A stretch of 64,000 nt of DNA from an uncultured Flavobacteriaceae bacterium (GCA_947500385.1 CANMSA010000004.1:1-64000); one strand, 5' to 3'. Positions 41,333 through 49,871 are shown, counted from the first letter of the stretch. A program made the numbers and translations. Notes: generated by a model not told the origin, from the sequence alone.

Positions 41333-42340
41333 TTAATCGATATGAAACATCTCGTTCAATTTCCGAATCTGTTCCGGTCGGCCCAAAACGATGACTTTAC
41401 TCTTCGGTTGTAGCTGTAGGTCGGCCTCGGGGTTGATGATGTACTCCCCATCGGGGGCAATATAACCAATGATGGTACAGCCTGTTTTTTTACGAAGGTC
41501 AAGATCTCGCAAGGAGTTGCAATCGATTTGATCGGAAAAATCCTCGATGGCCACTTCTTCTAAATTCGTCGTATGCTCCCCTTCCATCGAAAGCTTGTCC
41601 ATAAAAGTGATCAAATCGGGCATTACCACCAATGACGCCATGTGGTCCCCTCCTATCTTATCGGGCATGATCACCTTATCGGCACCTCCTAAAAACAGTT
41701 TCTTTTGAGAAGTCGCCAATGAAGCCCTGCTAATGATAAACAGTTTTCCGTTTAATTGGCGCGCCGAGAGTACTACAAACAAATTTGCCGCATCATCGGG
41801 CAAGGCTACGATCAAATACTGGGCGCGATCAATACCGGCTTGTTTCAACACCTCATCATCACTGGCATCACCCTCCACAAAAACAACCTCTCCCTCGTAT
41901 TTCTCGATAACTTCCCTGTTTTTTTCAATCACCACAAAGGGGCGTTTATAGGCCTTTAAGCGATCCGCCGCCTGCATTCCGTTGCGACCATATCCGCATA
42001 CAATCACATGATTGGAGAGTTTCTTGATCATATTCTTGGTTTTTTTCTTTTTTAACAACTGTAAGGAGTTCCTTCCCATGATATATTCAGTAAGCACAGC
42101 AATGGCAAAGCCCAGAATAAAAACGCTGGCCAAAATAAGGAACACAGTAAAAATTTGGGCATCCGTATCTAAGGGCCGTACTTCTTTAAAGCCTACAGTG
42201 GCCATGGTGATGACCGTCATATATAAGGCCTCTACCCATCCATAGCCCGCAATAAAACGATATCCCAAGACCCCAAATAATAAGACCGATAATAGCAATA
42301 TAATTGCCAGGTATATTTTAGAACGGGAAAGTCTTACCAT
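41333..42340 (-). CDS. Two-helix potassium channel with RCK (TrkA-N/TrkA-C) domain
   Basis: 335 residues. Two membrane helices (~8-28 and ~64-88) flank a pore helix and filter; the cytoplasmic part has a Rossmann RCK domain with the nucleotide-binding GYGRNG (~117) and an acidic strand end VVIEKN, then a TrkA-C domain (~250-335). The filter reads TVGFKE (48-53) where TVGYGD is standard, so ion selectivity or gating may differ. It is one base after the PspC-like gene and is probably translated in coupling with it. Confidence 0.9.
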   Translation of the reverse strand: MVRLSRSKIYLAIILLLSVLLFGVLGYRFIAGYGWVEALYMTVITMATVGFKEVRPLDTDAQIFTVFLILASVFILGFAIAVLTEYIMGRNSLQLLKKKKTKNMIKKLSNHVIVCGYGRNGMQAADRLKAYKRPFVVIEKNREVIEKYEGEVVFVEGDASDDEVLKQAGIDRAQYLIVALPDDAANLFVVLSARQLNGKLFIISRASLATSQKKLFLGGADKVIMPDKIGGDHMASLVVMPDLITFMDKLSMEGEHTTNLEEVAIEDFSDQIDCNSLRDLDLRKKTGCTIIGYIAPDGEYIINPEADLQLQPKSKVIVLGRPEQIRKLNEMFHID

Positions 42341-42341
42341 C

Positions 42342-42569
42342 TTATAAATCGAAAACTGAAGTTCGTTTCGTATAAATCAAATCCTTTATCTTAAGCCAAA
42401 AGGCCACAAATAAATACACCGCAAAGCCAAAACCCAGTGTAACGAAAGTAAGGTAAATAAAAGAAGTACGCACCACCCTGGTACGAATCCCCAAACGCTC
42501 CGCAATTCTGCGGCAAACCTCAAAACCTCGTTTTTGAAAATAATGTAAGATGGTATAAAAAAGGTTCAT
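42342..42569 (-). CDS. PspC-like small membrane protein
   Basis: 75 residues. EVCRRIAERLGIRTRVVRTSFIYLTF (short: RIAERLGIRTRVVR) matches the PspC pattern GxxxGLAxxxGIDPxxVR, followed by one or two membrane passes (TFVTLGFGFAVYLFVAFWL). PspC proteins serve envelope-stress responses, but this solo short form has no Psp partners here. It is directly adjacent to the K+ channel gene. Confidence 0.75.
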   Translation of the reverse strand: MNLFYTILHYFQKRGFEVCRRIAERLGIRTRVVRTSFIYLTFVTLGFGFAVYLFVAFWLKIKDLIYTKRTSVFDL

Positions 42570-42628
42570 ACGGCAAAATTAATCAAAAAACCTCTGGCCA
42601 GTACCATGGATTATCTCTTTAAAGAAGA

Positions 42629-43906
42629 TTATGAGCGTAGCAAACTACTCCCTACGGCACATTGCAGACATTTATTTTTTGTACAGTATTCGGTATATAA
42701 TTGCAACAAAGCTTGACTCGTATGAGCATTCGATGATGGGACGTTATAGGTATTAAAATTAGTAACAATAGAATTCTCTTCGCTCTTTAGTCCTCTTGCA
42801 ATGGCCACCAGTTCCGAATTGACGTCTTTGCCCACGGCTTTTGCGTAGCAGAATTTTAATGGAATCAAAACATTGATCAACTGCAAGGAAACAAAGGCCT
42901 TTGTTAATTTTTTAACCCGTTTGCCGGTTGTCTTGCCAAAGGTATAATGGGTATCCCAATAGTCCCCGGCGTGGGCTTCCAGAAGATGGTATAGGTCTTC
43001 CAGGTTTTTCGCCTCCATTAACTTACTAAAGAGGTTTTCGTGCCGGCTATATAGATCGGCCAGCTGGGACATGCGTATTGTTGGGAAGTTGGGCGGTCGT
43101 AATTTGTAGAATTCCGGTTTTTGAACGCCGGTACTATCCAGCTCAAACTTATGTCTTAAATAACTGAACTCTTTCCGGAGTCGCGATCGATAGGTATCTG
43201 CCACCGTCTCATCATCCAATAGACCGGACATTCCCAAAAAAATACTTTCTAACTGCTGCCGATCGGCCCGCACTTTGCGTACCACCGAAAAAGGAAGTAG
43301 TTCCCCAAGACTCAAAAAGGCCGGACCGTTTATTTTTAGCCCAAAACCCTTTAAAAGCAATTTAAAAAGTACCTGCTCCCAATCGTTTTTTGATTCGGAA
43401 AGCATCTGAAAAATAAGGCTTGACTTGCGCTCGAGCCGTTCAATGAACAAACGTTCCAGCCAGTTTTCGAACAAAAAACCGTCTATTTTCGGCAGATCTT
43501 TTTCGCAATTGACGAAGGACTTTTTTCTTTTATCAAGGAGCGCTTCGTAGTTCGAAAGCAATGCTTCCGAAATATAGTCTTTGAGCTGCAGGGTAGGGAT
43601 TTCGGAATTATCACTGCGAAATACCTGCGCATCGTCTTCCCAAACCACGTGTAGTATTACATTGTTGTAGTTGGGGTCTTTTTCATGGTGATGTGCATAC
43701 CAATCGGATGACTTTAAATGAATCTCAACATTTCCTGCCCATAGCTGCGCTCCGATAACGATTTGTGCATTAAAGAAATCGGGGCCGGCCAAATGATTGT
43801 GCGCACCCACTGCTTTTATGCGCAATGGCTCTTTGTTAGAAGTAACCATCCCTGTCAGTGGAAGCTTTTTGTACTTCCATATGAAATGCAGTAGGTCTTC
43901 TTTCAC
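42629..43906 (-). CDS. DUF2851 family protein
   Basis: 425 residues from a GTG start (43906); no nearer ATG keeps the conserved N-terminus. Family features are LHFIWKYKKLP at the start, GPDFFNAQIVIG, WAGNVEIHLKSSDWYAHHHEKD (short: GNVEIHLKSSDWYAHH) and a C-terminal Cys cluster (CTKNKCLQC). The Asp/Glu-rich N-terminal half has been suggested to be nuclease-like in related families, but no function is established. It lies 59 bp upstream of the PspC-like gene on the same strand. Confidence 0.82.
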   Translation of the reverse strand: MKEDLLHFIWKYKKLPLTGMVTSNKEPLRIKAVGAHNHLAGPDFFNAQIVIGAQLWAGNVEIHLKSSDWYAHHHEKDPNYNNVILHVVWEDDAQVFRSDNSEIPTLQLKDYISEALLSNYEALLDKRKKSFVNCEKDLPKIDGFLFENWLERLFIERLERKSSLIFQMLSESKNDWEQVLFKLLLKGFGLKINGPAFLSLGELLPFSVVRKVRADRQQLESIFLGMSGLLDDETVADTYRSRLRKEFSYLRHKFELDSTGVQKPEFYKLRPPNFPTIRMSQLADLYSRHENLFSKLMEAKNLEDLYHLLEAHAGDYWDTHYTFGKTTGKRVKKLTKAFVSLQLINVLIPLKFCYAKAVGKDVNSELVAIARGLKSEENSIVTNFNTYNVPSSNAHTSQALLQLYTEYCTKNKCLQCAVGSSLLRS

Positions 43907-43947
43907 GGGTATCCTTTTTGTCGACGGTTTACAAAAGTAACGCTACT

Positions 43948-44262
43948 TTATTCGCCTGCCACTTCTCCCTGCCAGTTCATAAAACCGCCCTCGAGGTTAT
44001 ACGCCTTTTCAAAACCAACACTGTTCATGATCGCACATGCCTGCCCACTTCGCCCGCCTGATCTGCAATACACGTAATACGATTTCGACTTATCGAGTTT
44101 TTCGAGTTCATCTAAAAAACCTTGTCCTAGGTGAATATCGATATTGGTCGCATTGGGAATATAGCCCTCAGCGACTTCGTCTTCGGTACGAACATCCAAA
44201 AGGAATGCATTTTCGTCTTTCGCTAGTTGGGCTGCCCATTCTTCTTGTGATAAATCTGCCAT
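43948..44262 (-). CDS. Rhodanese-like domain protein
   Basis: 104 residues, a single rhodanese domain without signal peptide. LLDVRTEDEVAEGYIPNATN and the active-site loop YCRSGGRSGQA with catalytic Cys66 are intact. Single-domain members move sulfur or act as sulfurtransferase partners; the substrate is unknown. It is 41 bp before DUF2851 on the same strand. Confidence 0.9.
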   Translation of the reverse strand: MADLSQEEWAAQLAKDENAFLLDVRTEDEVAEGYIPNATNIDIHLGQGFLDELEKLDKSKSYYVYCRSGGRSGQACAIMNSVGFEKAYNLEGGFMNWQGEVAGE

Positions 44263-44316
44263 TTTTTATTTTTTGTTTATCAAAAATAAGGCATTGTAAT
44301 CGTTAAAACCAAAAGA

Positions 44317-45507
44317 CTATATCAATCCCAATGTTTGAAAACGCCCCTTTAAAATAGTAGATGGTTCGGTAGCCAGCCATTCTTTTAATAGCGAGGCGTA
44401 AATATCCCGAAAATCGATTTGATATTTAATATCCCCGTTTGCGTCTAGATTTACCAAATCAGGCGCTTGGTTGTACATGCCCTTGTGCTTTAAATTTTCC
44501 CCCATTAAAAACACCATGTTCGCGGCACCATGGTCGGTACCATTCGCCGTATTTTGCTTCAATCGCCGACCGAATTCCGAAAAAGTGAGCACCAAGGTAT
44601 CTTTCAGTGCCCCGGTACTTTTTAAATCTGCCATAAAGGCCGCAATACCCTCCGAATACACTTCCAACAGTCTTTTTTGCGCATTCACCTGATTGGCATG
44701 TGTATCAAAACCTCCCAGACTAGCGTAGTAAATCTGGGTCTCCAACCCCGAATTGATAAACTCGGAAATGGTTTTTAGCTGCTTCCCAAAAGCATTTTTA
44801 GGGTAACTGGCCTTGCTTTCATAGACCTTGGTCTTTTCATAGATATACCCGGCCGAAGATTTTGCCTCTAAGGCCGTCTTGTATAAATACCCCAGGTTGT
44901 GTTCACTTAAATGGGCATCGGTATTGGCACTCAATACATTGCTAAAAAACGGATCTTGGGTGGTTCTGTAGAACAATCGCGCGTCTTTAGTAGCGATACC
45001 ATTGATGTTCTCCCCTTTCATTAATAGGGAAAGGGTATCGTCTACCTCGATCGCCCCCAAGGGTGAATTGGAAACCTTTTCAAGATACCTACCGACCCAC
45101 CCCGTTTGCAAATATGCATCGGAACCGCTCGCCGTATGCCAAATATCGGTAGATCTAAAATGTGACCTGCTCGGGTTCGGGTACCCTACACTGTTCATGA
45201 CACTCACATACCCTTCATCATACAAACCCTTAAACGCCTTGAGGCTTTCATGAAATCCCAACTCATCGGAAACCGATAGCAGTTGTTGCTTTGTGCGGGC
45301 AATTACCGGTCGGTTCTTTAGATAGTTGTCATTGGTATGTTGCACCAGCGTATTAAGACCATCATTGCCCCCCGAAAGTTGAATGACGACTAATTTTTTA
45401 GCGCCCATTGCCAGGCTCGGGACGGCATCGCACGCCTTTAAAAAACCAGGTACGAACAAGGCACCACTTGCCAAACTACTATTCTTTAAAAAAACTCTTC
45501 TGTTCAT
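44317..45507 (-). CDS. DUF1501 family secreted protein
   Basis: 396 residues from ATG at 45507 (an upstream frame start is GTG). The N-terminus MNRRVFLKNSSLASGALFVPG is a Tat-like signal with the RR pair (short: RRVFLKNSS). Family motifs are VVIQLSGGNDGLNTLV, GFHESLKAF, LGGFDTHANQ and FSEFGRR, placing it near the sulfatase/alkaline phosphatase-like fold. These proteins are nearly always beside DUF1800, as here (17-bp gap after it), which suggests a two-component extracytoplasmic function that is still unknown. Confidence 0.9.
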   Translation of the reverse strand: MNRRVFLKNSSLASGALFVPGFLKACDAVPSLAMGAKKLVVIQLSGGNDGLNTLVQHTNDNYLKNRPVIARTKQQLLSVSDELGFHESLKAFKGLYDEGYVSVMNSVGYPNPSRSHFRSTDIWHTASGSDAYLQTGWVGRYLEKVSNSPLGAIEVDDTLSLLMKGENINGIATKDARLFYRTTQDPFFSNVLSANTDAHLSEHNLGYLYKTALEAKSSAGYIYEKTKVYESKASYPKNAFGKQLKTISEFINSGLETQIYYASLGGFDTHANQVNAQKRLLEVYSEGIAAFMADLKSTGALKDTLVLTFSEFGRRLKQNTANGTDHGAANMVFLMGENLKHKGMYNQAPDLVNLDANGDIKYQIDFRDIYASLLKEWLATEPSTILKGRFQTLGLI

Positions 45508-45524
45508 AACGATCGATTTTTTAA

Positions 45525-46901
45525 TTAACACAATTGGTATTCGGGTAGCGACATTAACTGAATACAGAAATCTTGCTTATTTTCCAGTTCAAGCGTTTGT
45601 AAAAACCTTTTGGTTCCCGAACGTACCGCTCCTCCCAACAAATAAAAAGCAAGCTCCTCATCGGTCAAGTGCCCGTATTGTGCTTCGAATGCCTCCCAGT
45701 TCGTTGCAATGTTCAGTTTTCTACTAAAATTATTTTTCTTGCTAAAAGCCTCAAAGCTGTCCTCGAATTCGCCTTTGACATCAAAAGCGATTTCCCCGTT
45801 CTTCAACAATACGGAGGGGAGTTTTAAACGCACCATCATCGTATTGGCATCGATCCAACTGCGGCCTTCGGGCCAACCCGCTACATTGGGCGGTTCCAAC
45901 AGGACTTGTCCCAGTAGTCGTTCTATGTATTTTAGTTGCTGGGGTTTTTCCCAGTTAAAAGGCACTACCCGCATTAAACCGACCAGCAGATCAATGGGCG
46001 ACTTAATCTTGCTCATCATATTTTCAGCATCATAAAACCAATCTGACATAAAAATAAACCGCATCATTGCCGAAATGTCATAGTTCTTCGAGAATACTTT
46101 TGCAATTGCGGCGACGCGTGCTTCGTCTACTTTGTCATTTACAAAATGACGGTACACCTTGCCTGCAATAAATTGGGCGCACGCGGGTTGCTTTAAAATA
46201 AGTGCAATGATGTCTTCCCCAGAGAAATTTCCCTTGGTCCCCAGGAACGTTTTTTCTCCCGCATCGTGTCTTTTCTTTGCAAATTTGAAATTGCCCAGCG
46301 GGTCGTGTCGCCAGCCCGTAAATGCCCGGGCCGCCTCCTTTATGTCCGTTTCGGTATAACGACCCACCCCCAAGGTAAACAACTCCATCAGTTCCCTTGC
46401 AAAGTTTTCGTTGGGAGCTCCTTTTTTGCTCTGTTGATTATTCAGATAATCGAGCATACCGGGTTCTTGGGCAACGGCGACCACAAAATCTTTAAAATTA
46501 CCCAAGGCATGTGTTCGCAGGGTATTGTTATAGTGTTGGGAAAACACTATGTTTCGCGACCGCATTACAAAATGGTTCGCCCAGAAAAGGGTCATGCGTT
46601 CCCGAAGCACTTCTTGTGTTTGAGCCATTCTATTGACCCAGGCCCTGTTATAGACCACATGCTTTTTTCGGCTCTTTTTTACCAATTCTTTGAAGCGTTT
46701 GCTCTTTCGGTCCATCGGTTTGGTAGCCAAGTGCTCGTCTATTTCAGGAGTAGGAATCGTTAATGGGGCTATTTTACCGGAGTCTTCGAATAGCCCTTCG
46801 ACTATTTTAGAGCGGTTTAACCCTTGAATGTTTGAGAAGGTCTTGGGACCAATACCGAAACCGGCCCGTTGATACAAATGAAGAATATGTGCTTTTTCCA
46901 A
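45525..46901 (-). CDS. DUF1800 family protein
   Basis: 458 residues. The only usable start is TTG at 46901, because a stop lies just upstream and the next Met would remove the conserved LYQRAGFGIGP opening. Other family marks are RMTLFWANHFV, PNENFARELMELFTLGVG, RAFTGWRHDP, FLGTKGNFSG and NVAGWPEGRSWID. Function unknown; it works with the DUF1501 partner directly downstream. There is no obvious signal peptide with this start, which is common for annotated members. Confidence 0.88.
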   Translation of the reverse strand: MEKAHILHLYQRAGFGIGPKTFSNIQGLNRSKIVEGLFEDSGKIAPLTIPTPEIDEHLATKPMDRKSKRFKELVKKSRKKHVVYNRAWVNRMAQTQEVLRERMTLFWANHFVMRSRNIVFSQHYNNTLRTHALGNFKDFVVAVAQEPGMLDYLNNQQSKKGAPNENFARELMELFTLGVGRYTETDIKEAARAFTGWRHDPLGNFKFAKKRHDAGEKTFLGTKGNFSGEDIIALILKQPACAQFIAGKVYRHFVNDKVDEARVAAIAKVFSKNYDISAMMRFIFMSDWFYDAENMMSKIKSPIDLLVGLMRVVPFNWEKPQQLKYIERLLGQVLLEPPNVAGWPEGRSWIDANTMMVRLKLPSVLLKNGEIAFDVKGEFEDSFEAFSKKNNFSRKLNIATNWEAFEAQYGHLTDEELAFYLLGGAVRSGTKRFLQTLELENKQDFCIQLMSLPEYQLC

Positions 46902-47014
46902 AAGAAGGGGGTTTTATAGATATGGATGGTAAAACCGATAAAAGGTTTAGCCCAGTATACGTACGAAATAGAAGTGTCCCCAGATTTTTAACAATATTTT
47001 ATGCTTGCTATTTT

Positions 47015-47052
47015 TTGAGAAATCGAAAACCGTCATACATTTGTATATACAA
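47015..47052 (+). promoter_or_regulatory. marR promoter with palindromic operator
   Basis: TTG (47015-47017), an 18-bp spacer and TACATTTG (47036-47043) fit the Bacteroidota promoter. The perfect 12-bp palindrome TTGTATATACAA (47041-47052) overlaps the end of the -7 box and the start point, the expected place for a MarR dimer to repress its own gene. Confidence 0.75.
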
Positions 47053-47065
47053 TTATTGTAACGAC

Positions 47066-47512
47066 ATGAATGTAGAAGAGCAACTAAAAACGGACAAAGC
47101 GATTCCCTTGGAAACTCGCACTATTATACATTTTATGTTAGTGAACAATACCATAAACGAGCAGATCGCACAGACCTTGAAACCTTTTGATGTTTCCTTA
47201 CAGCAGTTCAATGTGCTACGCATCTTACGGGGACAGCAGGGCAAACCTGCTAATTTATCAACCTTGAACGAGCGCATGGTGACCAAGATGAGCAATACCA
47301 CACGCTTGGTCGATAAACTGTTGGCCAAAGGGTATGTAAAACGCGTCGTATGTTCTTCGAACCGAAGAAAAGTAGAAATTACTATTATCGAAGAGGGCAA
47401 CAAAATCCTGAAAAAAATGGATGTCGCAATGAAAAACACCGAGGCAAGCATTTTAAAAAACTTCTCTCGAGAGGAGCTTGAAAAGTTGAATAACTTGTTT
47501 AATAAGTTTTAG
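47066..47512 (+). CDS. MarR family transcriptional regulator
   Basis: 148 residues from ATG at 47066; the open frame upstream to 46832 crosses the promoter and is not used. Winged-helix core: QQFNVLRILRGQQGKPANLSTLNERM (short: FNVLRILRGQ), recognition helix region MVTKMSNTTRLVDKLLAKGYVKR (short: SNTTRLVDKLLAKGYV), and wing CSSNRRKVEITIIEEG (with RRKVEI). Helices at both ends dimerise. It probably represses itself and the downstream yceI-like gene (51-bp gap) in answer to an unknown ligand or oxidant. Confidence 0.92.
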   Translation: MNVEEQLKTDKAIPLETRTIIHFMLVNNTINEQIAQTLKPFDVSLQQFNVLRILRGQQGKPANLSTLNERMVTKMSNTTRLVDKLLAKGYVKRVVCSSNRRKVEITIIEEGNKILKKMDVAMKNTEASILKNFSREELEKLNNLFNKF

Positions 47513-47563
47513 CAATACCTAATAAATAAACACACTAATTAATTACATTTAAATTTTAGAAAG

Positions 47564-48142
47564 ATGAAAAAAGGAGTAGTAAGTTTAGCATTCACATTAT
47601 TGGTTGGTTTGGCAGCAACGGCCTCTGAACCCGTTAATGAAGAAAAGAAAGTAGTCAATACCGAAACCAGCAAAGTTACCTGGAAGGCATACAAGGTTAC
47701 CGGATCCCATTATGGCAGCATTGCCTTGAAGGAAGGTGCCCTTATGTTCGATGGCGATCAACTGTCTGGCGGTGAGTTTGTGGTCGACATGACCACTATC
47801 AGTACCGAAGATCTCGAAGGTGATTCCAAAGGAAAATTGGACGGACATTTAAATTCGCCCGATTTCTTTGACACTGCAAACCATACGGAAGCATCGCTGA
47901 AGTTCACAGGAATTGAAACCACCGGAAAAAACTCGTATAAAGTGACCGGAGACCTAACGATCAAAGGAATCAAAAAAGCGGTCACCTTTGATCTTTCGGT
48001 TTATGGAAGCAAGGCGACAGCCACCTTAAAAGTCGATAGAGCCAAATACAATGTAAAGTATGGTTCGGGTAGTTTCTTCGACAATTTAGGAGACAAGACC
48101 ATCTATGATGAGTTCGATTTGGTCGTAGATTTGGAATTCTAG
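47564..48142 (+). CDS. YceI family periplasmic lipid-binding protein
   Basis: 192 residues; signal peptide MKKGVVSLAFTLLVGLAATA. The lipocalin-like YceI fold shows as SKVTWKAYKVTGSHYGSI, GGEFVVDMTTIST, DFFDTANHTEASLKFT, GDLTIKGIKKAVTFDL and the C-terminal DEFDLVVDLEF. Members bind isoprenoids or amides in the periplasm. MarR-YceI pairs recur in Flavobacteriia; the pair is probably one transcript. Confidence 0.92.
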   Translation: MKKGVVSLAFTLLVGLAATASEPVNEEKKVVNTETSKVTWKAYKVTGSHYGSIALKEGALMFDGDQLSGGEFVVDMTTISTEDLEGDSKGKLDGHLNSPDFFDTANHTEASLKFTGIETTGKNSYKVTGDLTIKGIKKAVTFDLSVYGSKATATLKVDRAKYNVKYGSGSFFDNLGDKTIYDEFDLVVDLEF

Positions 48143-48197
48143 CACCCCGCACATCGCGAGTGCACTATATGATTTTATAGGCTTAACCTCACAGCCT

Positions 48198-48230
48198 GGA
48201 ACCCTGTAACAACTTTTGTTATGGGGTTCC
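48198..48230. terminator. Long hairpin between yceI-like gene and trp promoter
   Basis: A 15-bp stem (GGAACCCTGTAACAA with TTGTTATGGGGTTCC, two G-T pairs) closes a 3-nt loop, followed by TGAATTTTAT. The T-run is weak, so it is a probable rather than certain terminator insulating the trp operon. Confidence 0.6.
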
Positions 48231-48250
48231 TGAATTTTATGGCCCTCTTA

Positions 48251-48282
48251 TTGGTGATTTTAAAAAATCATTTCTATATTTG
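48251..48282 (+). promoter_or_regulatory. trp operon promoter
   Basis: TTG (48251-48253), 21-bp spacer, TATATTTG (48275-48282): a full match to the Bacteroidota consensus. If the -7 box is centred at -7, transcription starts at ~48286, one base before the trpL ATG. Confidence 0.8.
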
Positions 48283-48286
48283 ACCA

Positions 48287-48343
48287 ATGAACAATTTGAA
48301 CATAAATACTTGGTGGTGGTACAACTCTCGAAACAAATCGTGA
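48287..48343 (+). CDS. trpL: trp operon leader peptide
   Basis: Eighteen codons then TGA: MNNLNINTWWWYNSRNKS. Three consecutive TGG codons (48311-48319) sense tryptophanyl-tRNA supply, as in classical trp attenuation. The upstream in-frame stop TGA (48281-48283) fixes the ATG. The promoter -7 box ends only five bases before the ATG, so the message is predicted to begin at or next to the start codon (leaderless), in keeping with SD-independent initiation in this phylum. It precedes an intrinsic terminator and trpE. A small hairpin (CTCTCGA with TCGTGAG, 48325-48331 and 48338-48344, one mismatch) overlaps its end and stop codon. Confidence 0.88.
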   Translation: MNNLNINTWWWYNSRNKS

Positions 48344-48371
48344 GCTGAGCATCGTTATAGTACAACTATAT

Positions 48372-48400
48372 AAGGCCTGTCTTCACGACAGGCCTTTTTT
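48372..48400 (+). terminator. trp attenuator terminator
   Basis: A 10-bp perfect stem AAGGCCTGTC/GACAGGCCTT (48372-48381, 48387-48396), 5-nt loop TTCAC and six T residues, 28 bases before trpE. It lies 28 bases after the trpL stop. Loop bases TTCACGA (48382-48388) can pair with TCGTGAG (48338-48344) of the leader, a candidate competing structure. Confidence 0.88.
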
Positions 48401-48428
48401 AATTTAAGCGCAAAAACGTTTTATCCTT

Positions 48429-49826
48429 ATGAGATTCAATCTTACCACCCATTACAAACAAATACTGGCCGATACCATTACCCCGGTGAGTGTGTACCTA
48501 AAAATTCGGGATCGTTTTCCCAATAGTATTTTGTTGGAGAGTAGCGACTACCATGCCAATGACAATAGTTTTTCCTATATCTGTTGCAATCCCATCGCCT
48601 CGATCAAGGTAGAAAACGAGCTTATATCCCAAAACTATCCGGATGGTAGTTCGGAAACGGTTTCAATCGCCGAAGACACCGATGTGGTATCTGTCATTGA
48701 TGCCTTTGCAAAAAAATTCAAAGTAGGCGACAACGACTTTAAGTTCATTGACAACGGGCTCTTTGGATATATGTCGTACGATGCGGTACGCTATTTCGAA
48801 GCCATTGAAATCGGGAAGAAAGAAGGTACCGTGGCAATACCCGATATCTATTATGCCGTTTATCAGAATATCATCGCCATCAACCATTTTAAGAACGAGG
48901 CCTATCTCTTCGCGCATTGTTATGATTCTGAAAACAATATTGCAGCAATAGAACAGATCCTCAATGTAAAGAATTTTGCCTCCTATAACTTTTCAACAGA
49001 AGGGGCCCCCATTTCGAATTTGGAAGACGAAGAATACCGGGAACATGTGCGGCTCGCCAAGAAGCACTGCCAGCGTGGCGATGTATTTCAATTAGTACTC
49101 TCCAGACGTTTCTCACAGGCGTTCAAGGGCGATGAGTTCAACGTTTACAGAGCCTTGCGATCGGTTAACCCCTCTCCCTATCTCTTTTACTTCGACTACG
49201 GTGATTTTAAGATTTTTGGCAGTTCGCCGGAAGCGCAATTGATCGTCAAAGACGGTACCGCCGAGATCCACCCGATTGCAGGCACTTTCAAACGTACGGG
49301 CAATGACGAGCAAGATGCGATCTTGGCCAAGGAACTCACCGAAGATGATAAAGAGAACAGCGAACACGTAATGCTGGTAGATCTGGCACGAAACGATCTT
49401 AGCCGCAATGGCAACATGGTCGAAGTAGCCAATTACCGCGAAGTGCAATTCTTTTCGCATGTCATTCACCTGGTATCCAAGGTAACCGGACAGAAAAAAA
49501 AGGACATTCCCACCATGAAGGTCGTTGCCGATACTTTTCCCGCAGGTACCCTTAGCGGGGCGCCAAAACATCGGGCCATGCAATTGATCGAAGAATATGA
49601 AAAAACCGGGCGCGGATACTACGGCGGCGCCATTGGCTTTATGGATTTCAAAGGAAATTTCAACCACGCCATCATGATCCGTACGTTCTTGAGCAAGAAC
49701 CACCAATTATATTACCAAGCTGGTGCCGGTTTGGTAGCGGCATCTGATCCCGAAGACGAATTACAGGAAACCTATAACAAATTGGGCGCACTTACCAAAG
49801 CCTTGGAAATTGCTAAAACCATATAG
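48429..49826 (+). CDS. trpE: Anthranilate synthase component I
   Basis: 465 residues. It makes anthranilate from chorismate with ammonia supplied by TrpG, the first step of tryptophan synthesis. N-terminal LLESSDY (~35) is the feedback tryptophan-binding motif. The chorismate-binding domain has FGSSPEAQLIV, PIAGTFKRTG, VDLARNDLSRNG, FPAGTLSGAPKHRAMQLIEE (short: AGTLSGAPKHRAM) and GYYGGAIGF. First structural gene after the attenuator; 45 bp before trpG. Confidence 0.97.
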   Translation: MRFNLTTHYKQILADTITPVSVYLKIRDRFPNSILLESSDYHANDNSFSYICCNPIASIKVENELISQNYPDGSSETVSIAEDTDVVSVIDAFAKKFKVGDNDFKFIDNGLFGYMSYDAVRYFEAIEIGKKEGTVAIPDIYYAVYQNIIAINHFKNEAYLFAHCYDSENNIAAIEQILNVKNFASYNFSTEGAPISNLEDEEYREHVRLAKKHCQRGDVFQLVLSRRFSQAFKGDEFNVYRALRSVNPSPYLFYFDYGDFKIFGSSPEAQLIVKDGTAEIHPIAGTFKRTGNDEQDAILAKELTEDDKENSEHVMLVDLARNDLSRNGNMVEVANYREVQFFSHVIHLVSKVTGQKKKDIPTMKVVADTFPAGTLSGAPKHRAMQLIEEYEKTGRGYYGGAIGFMDFKGNFNHAIMIRTFLSKNHQLYYQAGAGLVAASDPEDELQETYNKLGALTKALEIAKTI

Positions 49827-49839
49827 AATCCTCCCCGGA

Positions 49840-49856
49840 CCCCTCCGAAGGAGGGA
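49840..49856. other. Small GC hairpin in trpE-trpG gap
   Basis: CCCTCC-GAA-GGAGGG (49841-49855) is a 6-bp stem with a 3-base loop. A short A-run, not a T-run, follows on the coding strand, so termination is unlikely. It looks like a dispersed short palindrome. Confidence 0.5.
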
Positions 49857-49871
49857 CATAAAAAAAATGAA

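Noticed and set aside
46832-47065. N-terminal extension of the MarR frame by 78 codons
   Set aside because: It covers the TTG/TACATTTG promoter and palindrome, and MarR family proteins start near MNVEEQL.
49841-49855. Terminator between trpE and trpG
   Set aside because: The hairpin lacks a T-run on the coding strand and the operon clearly continues.
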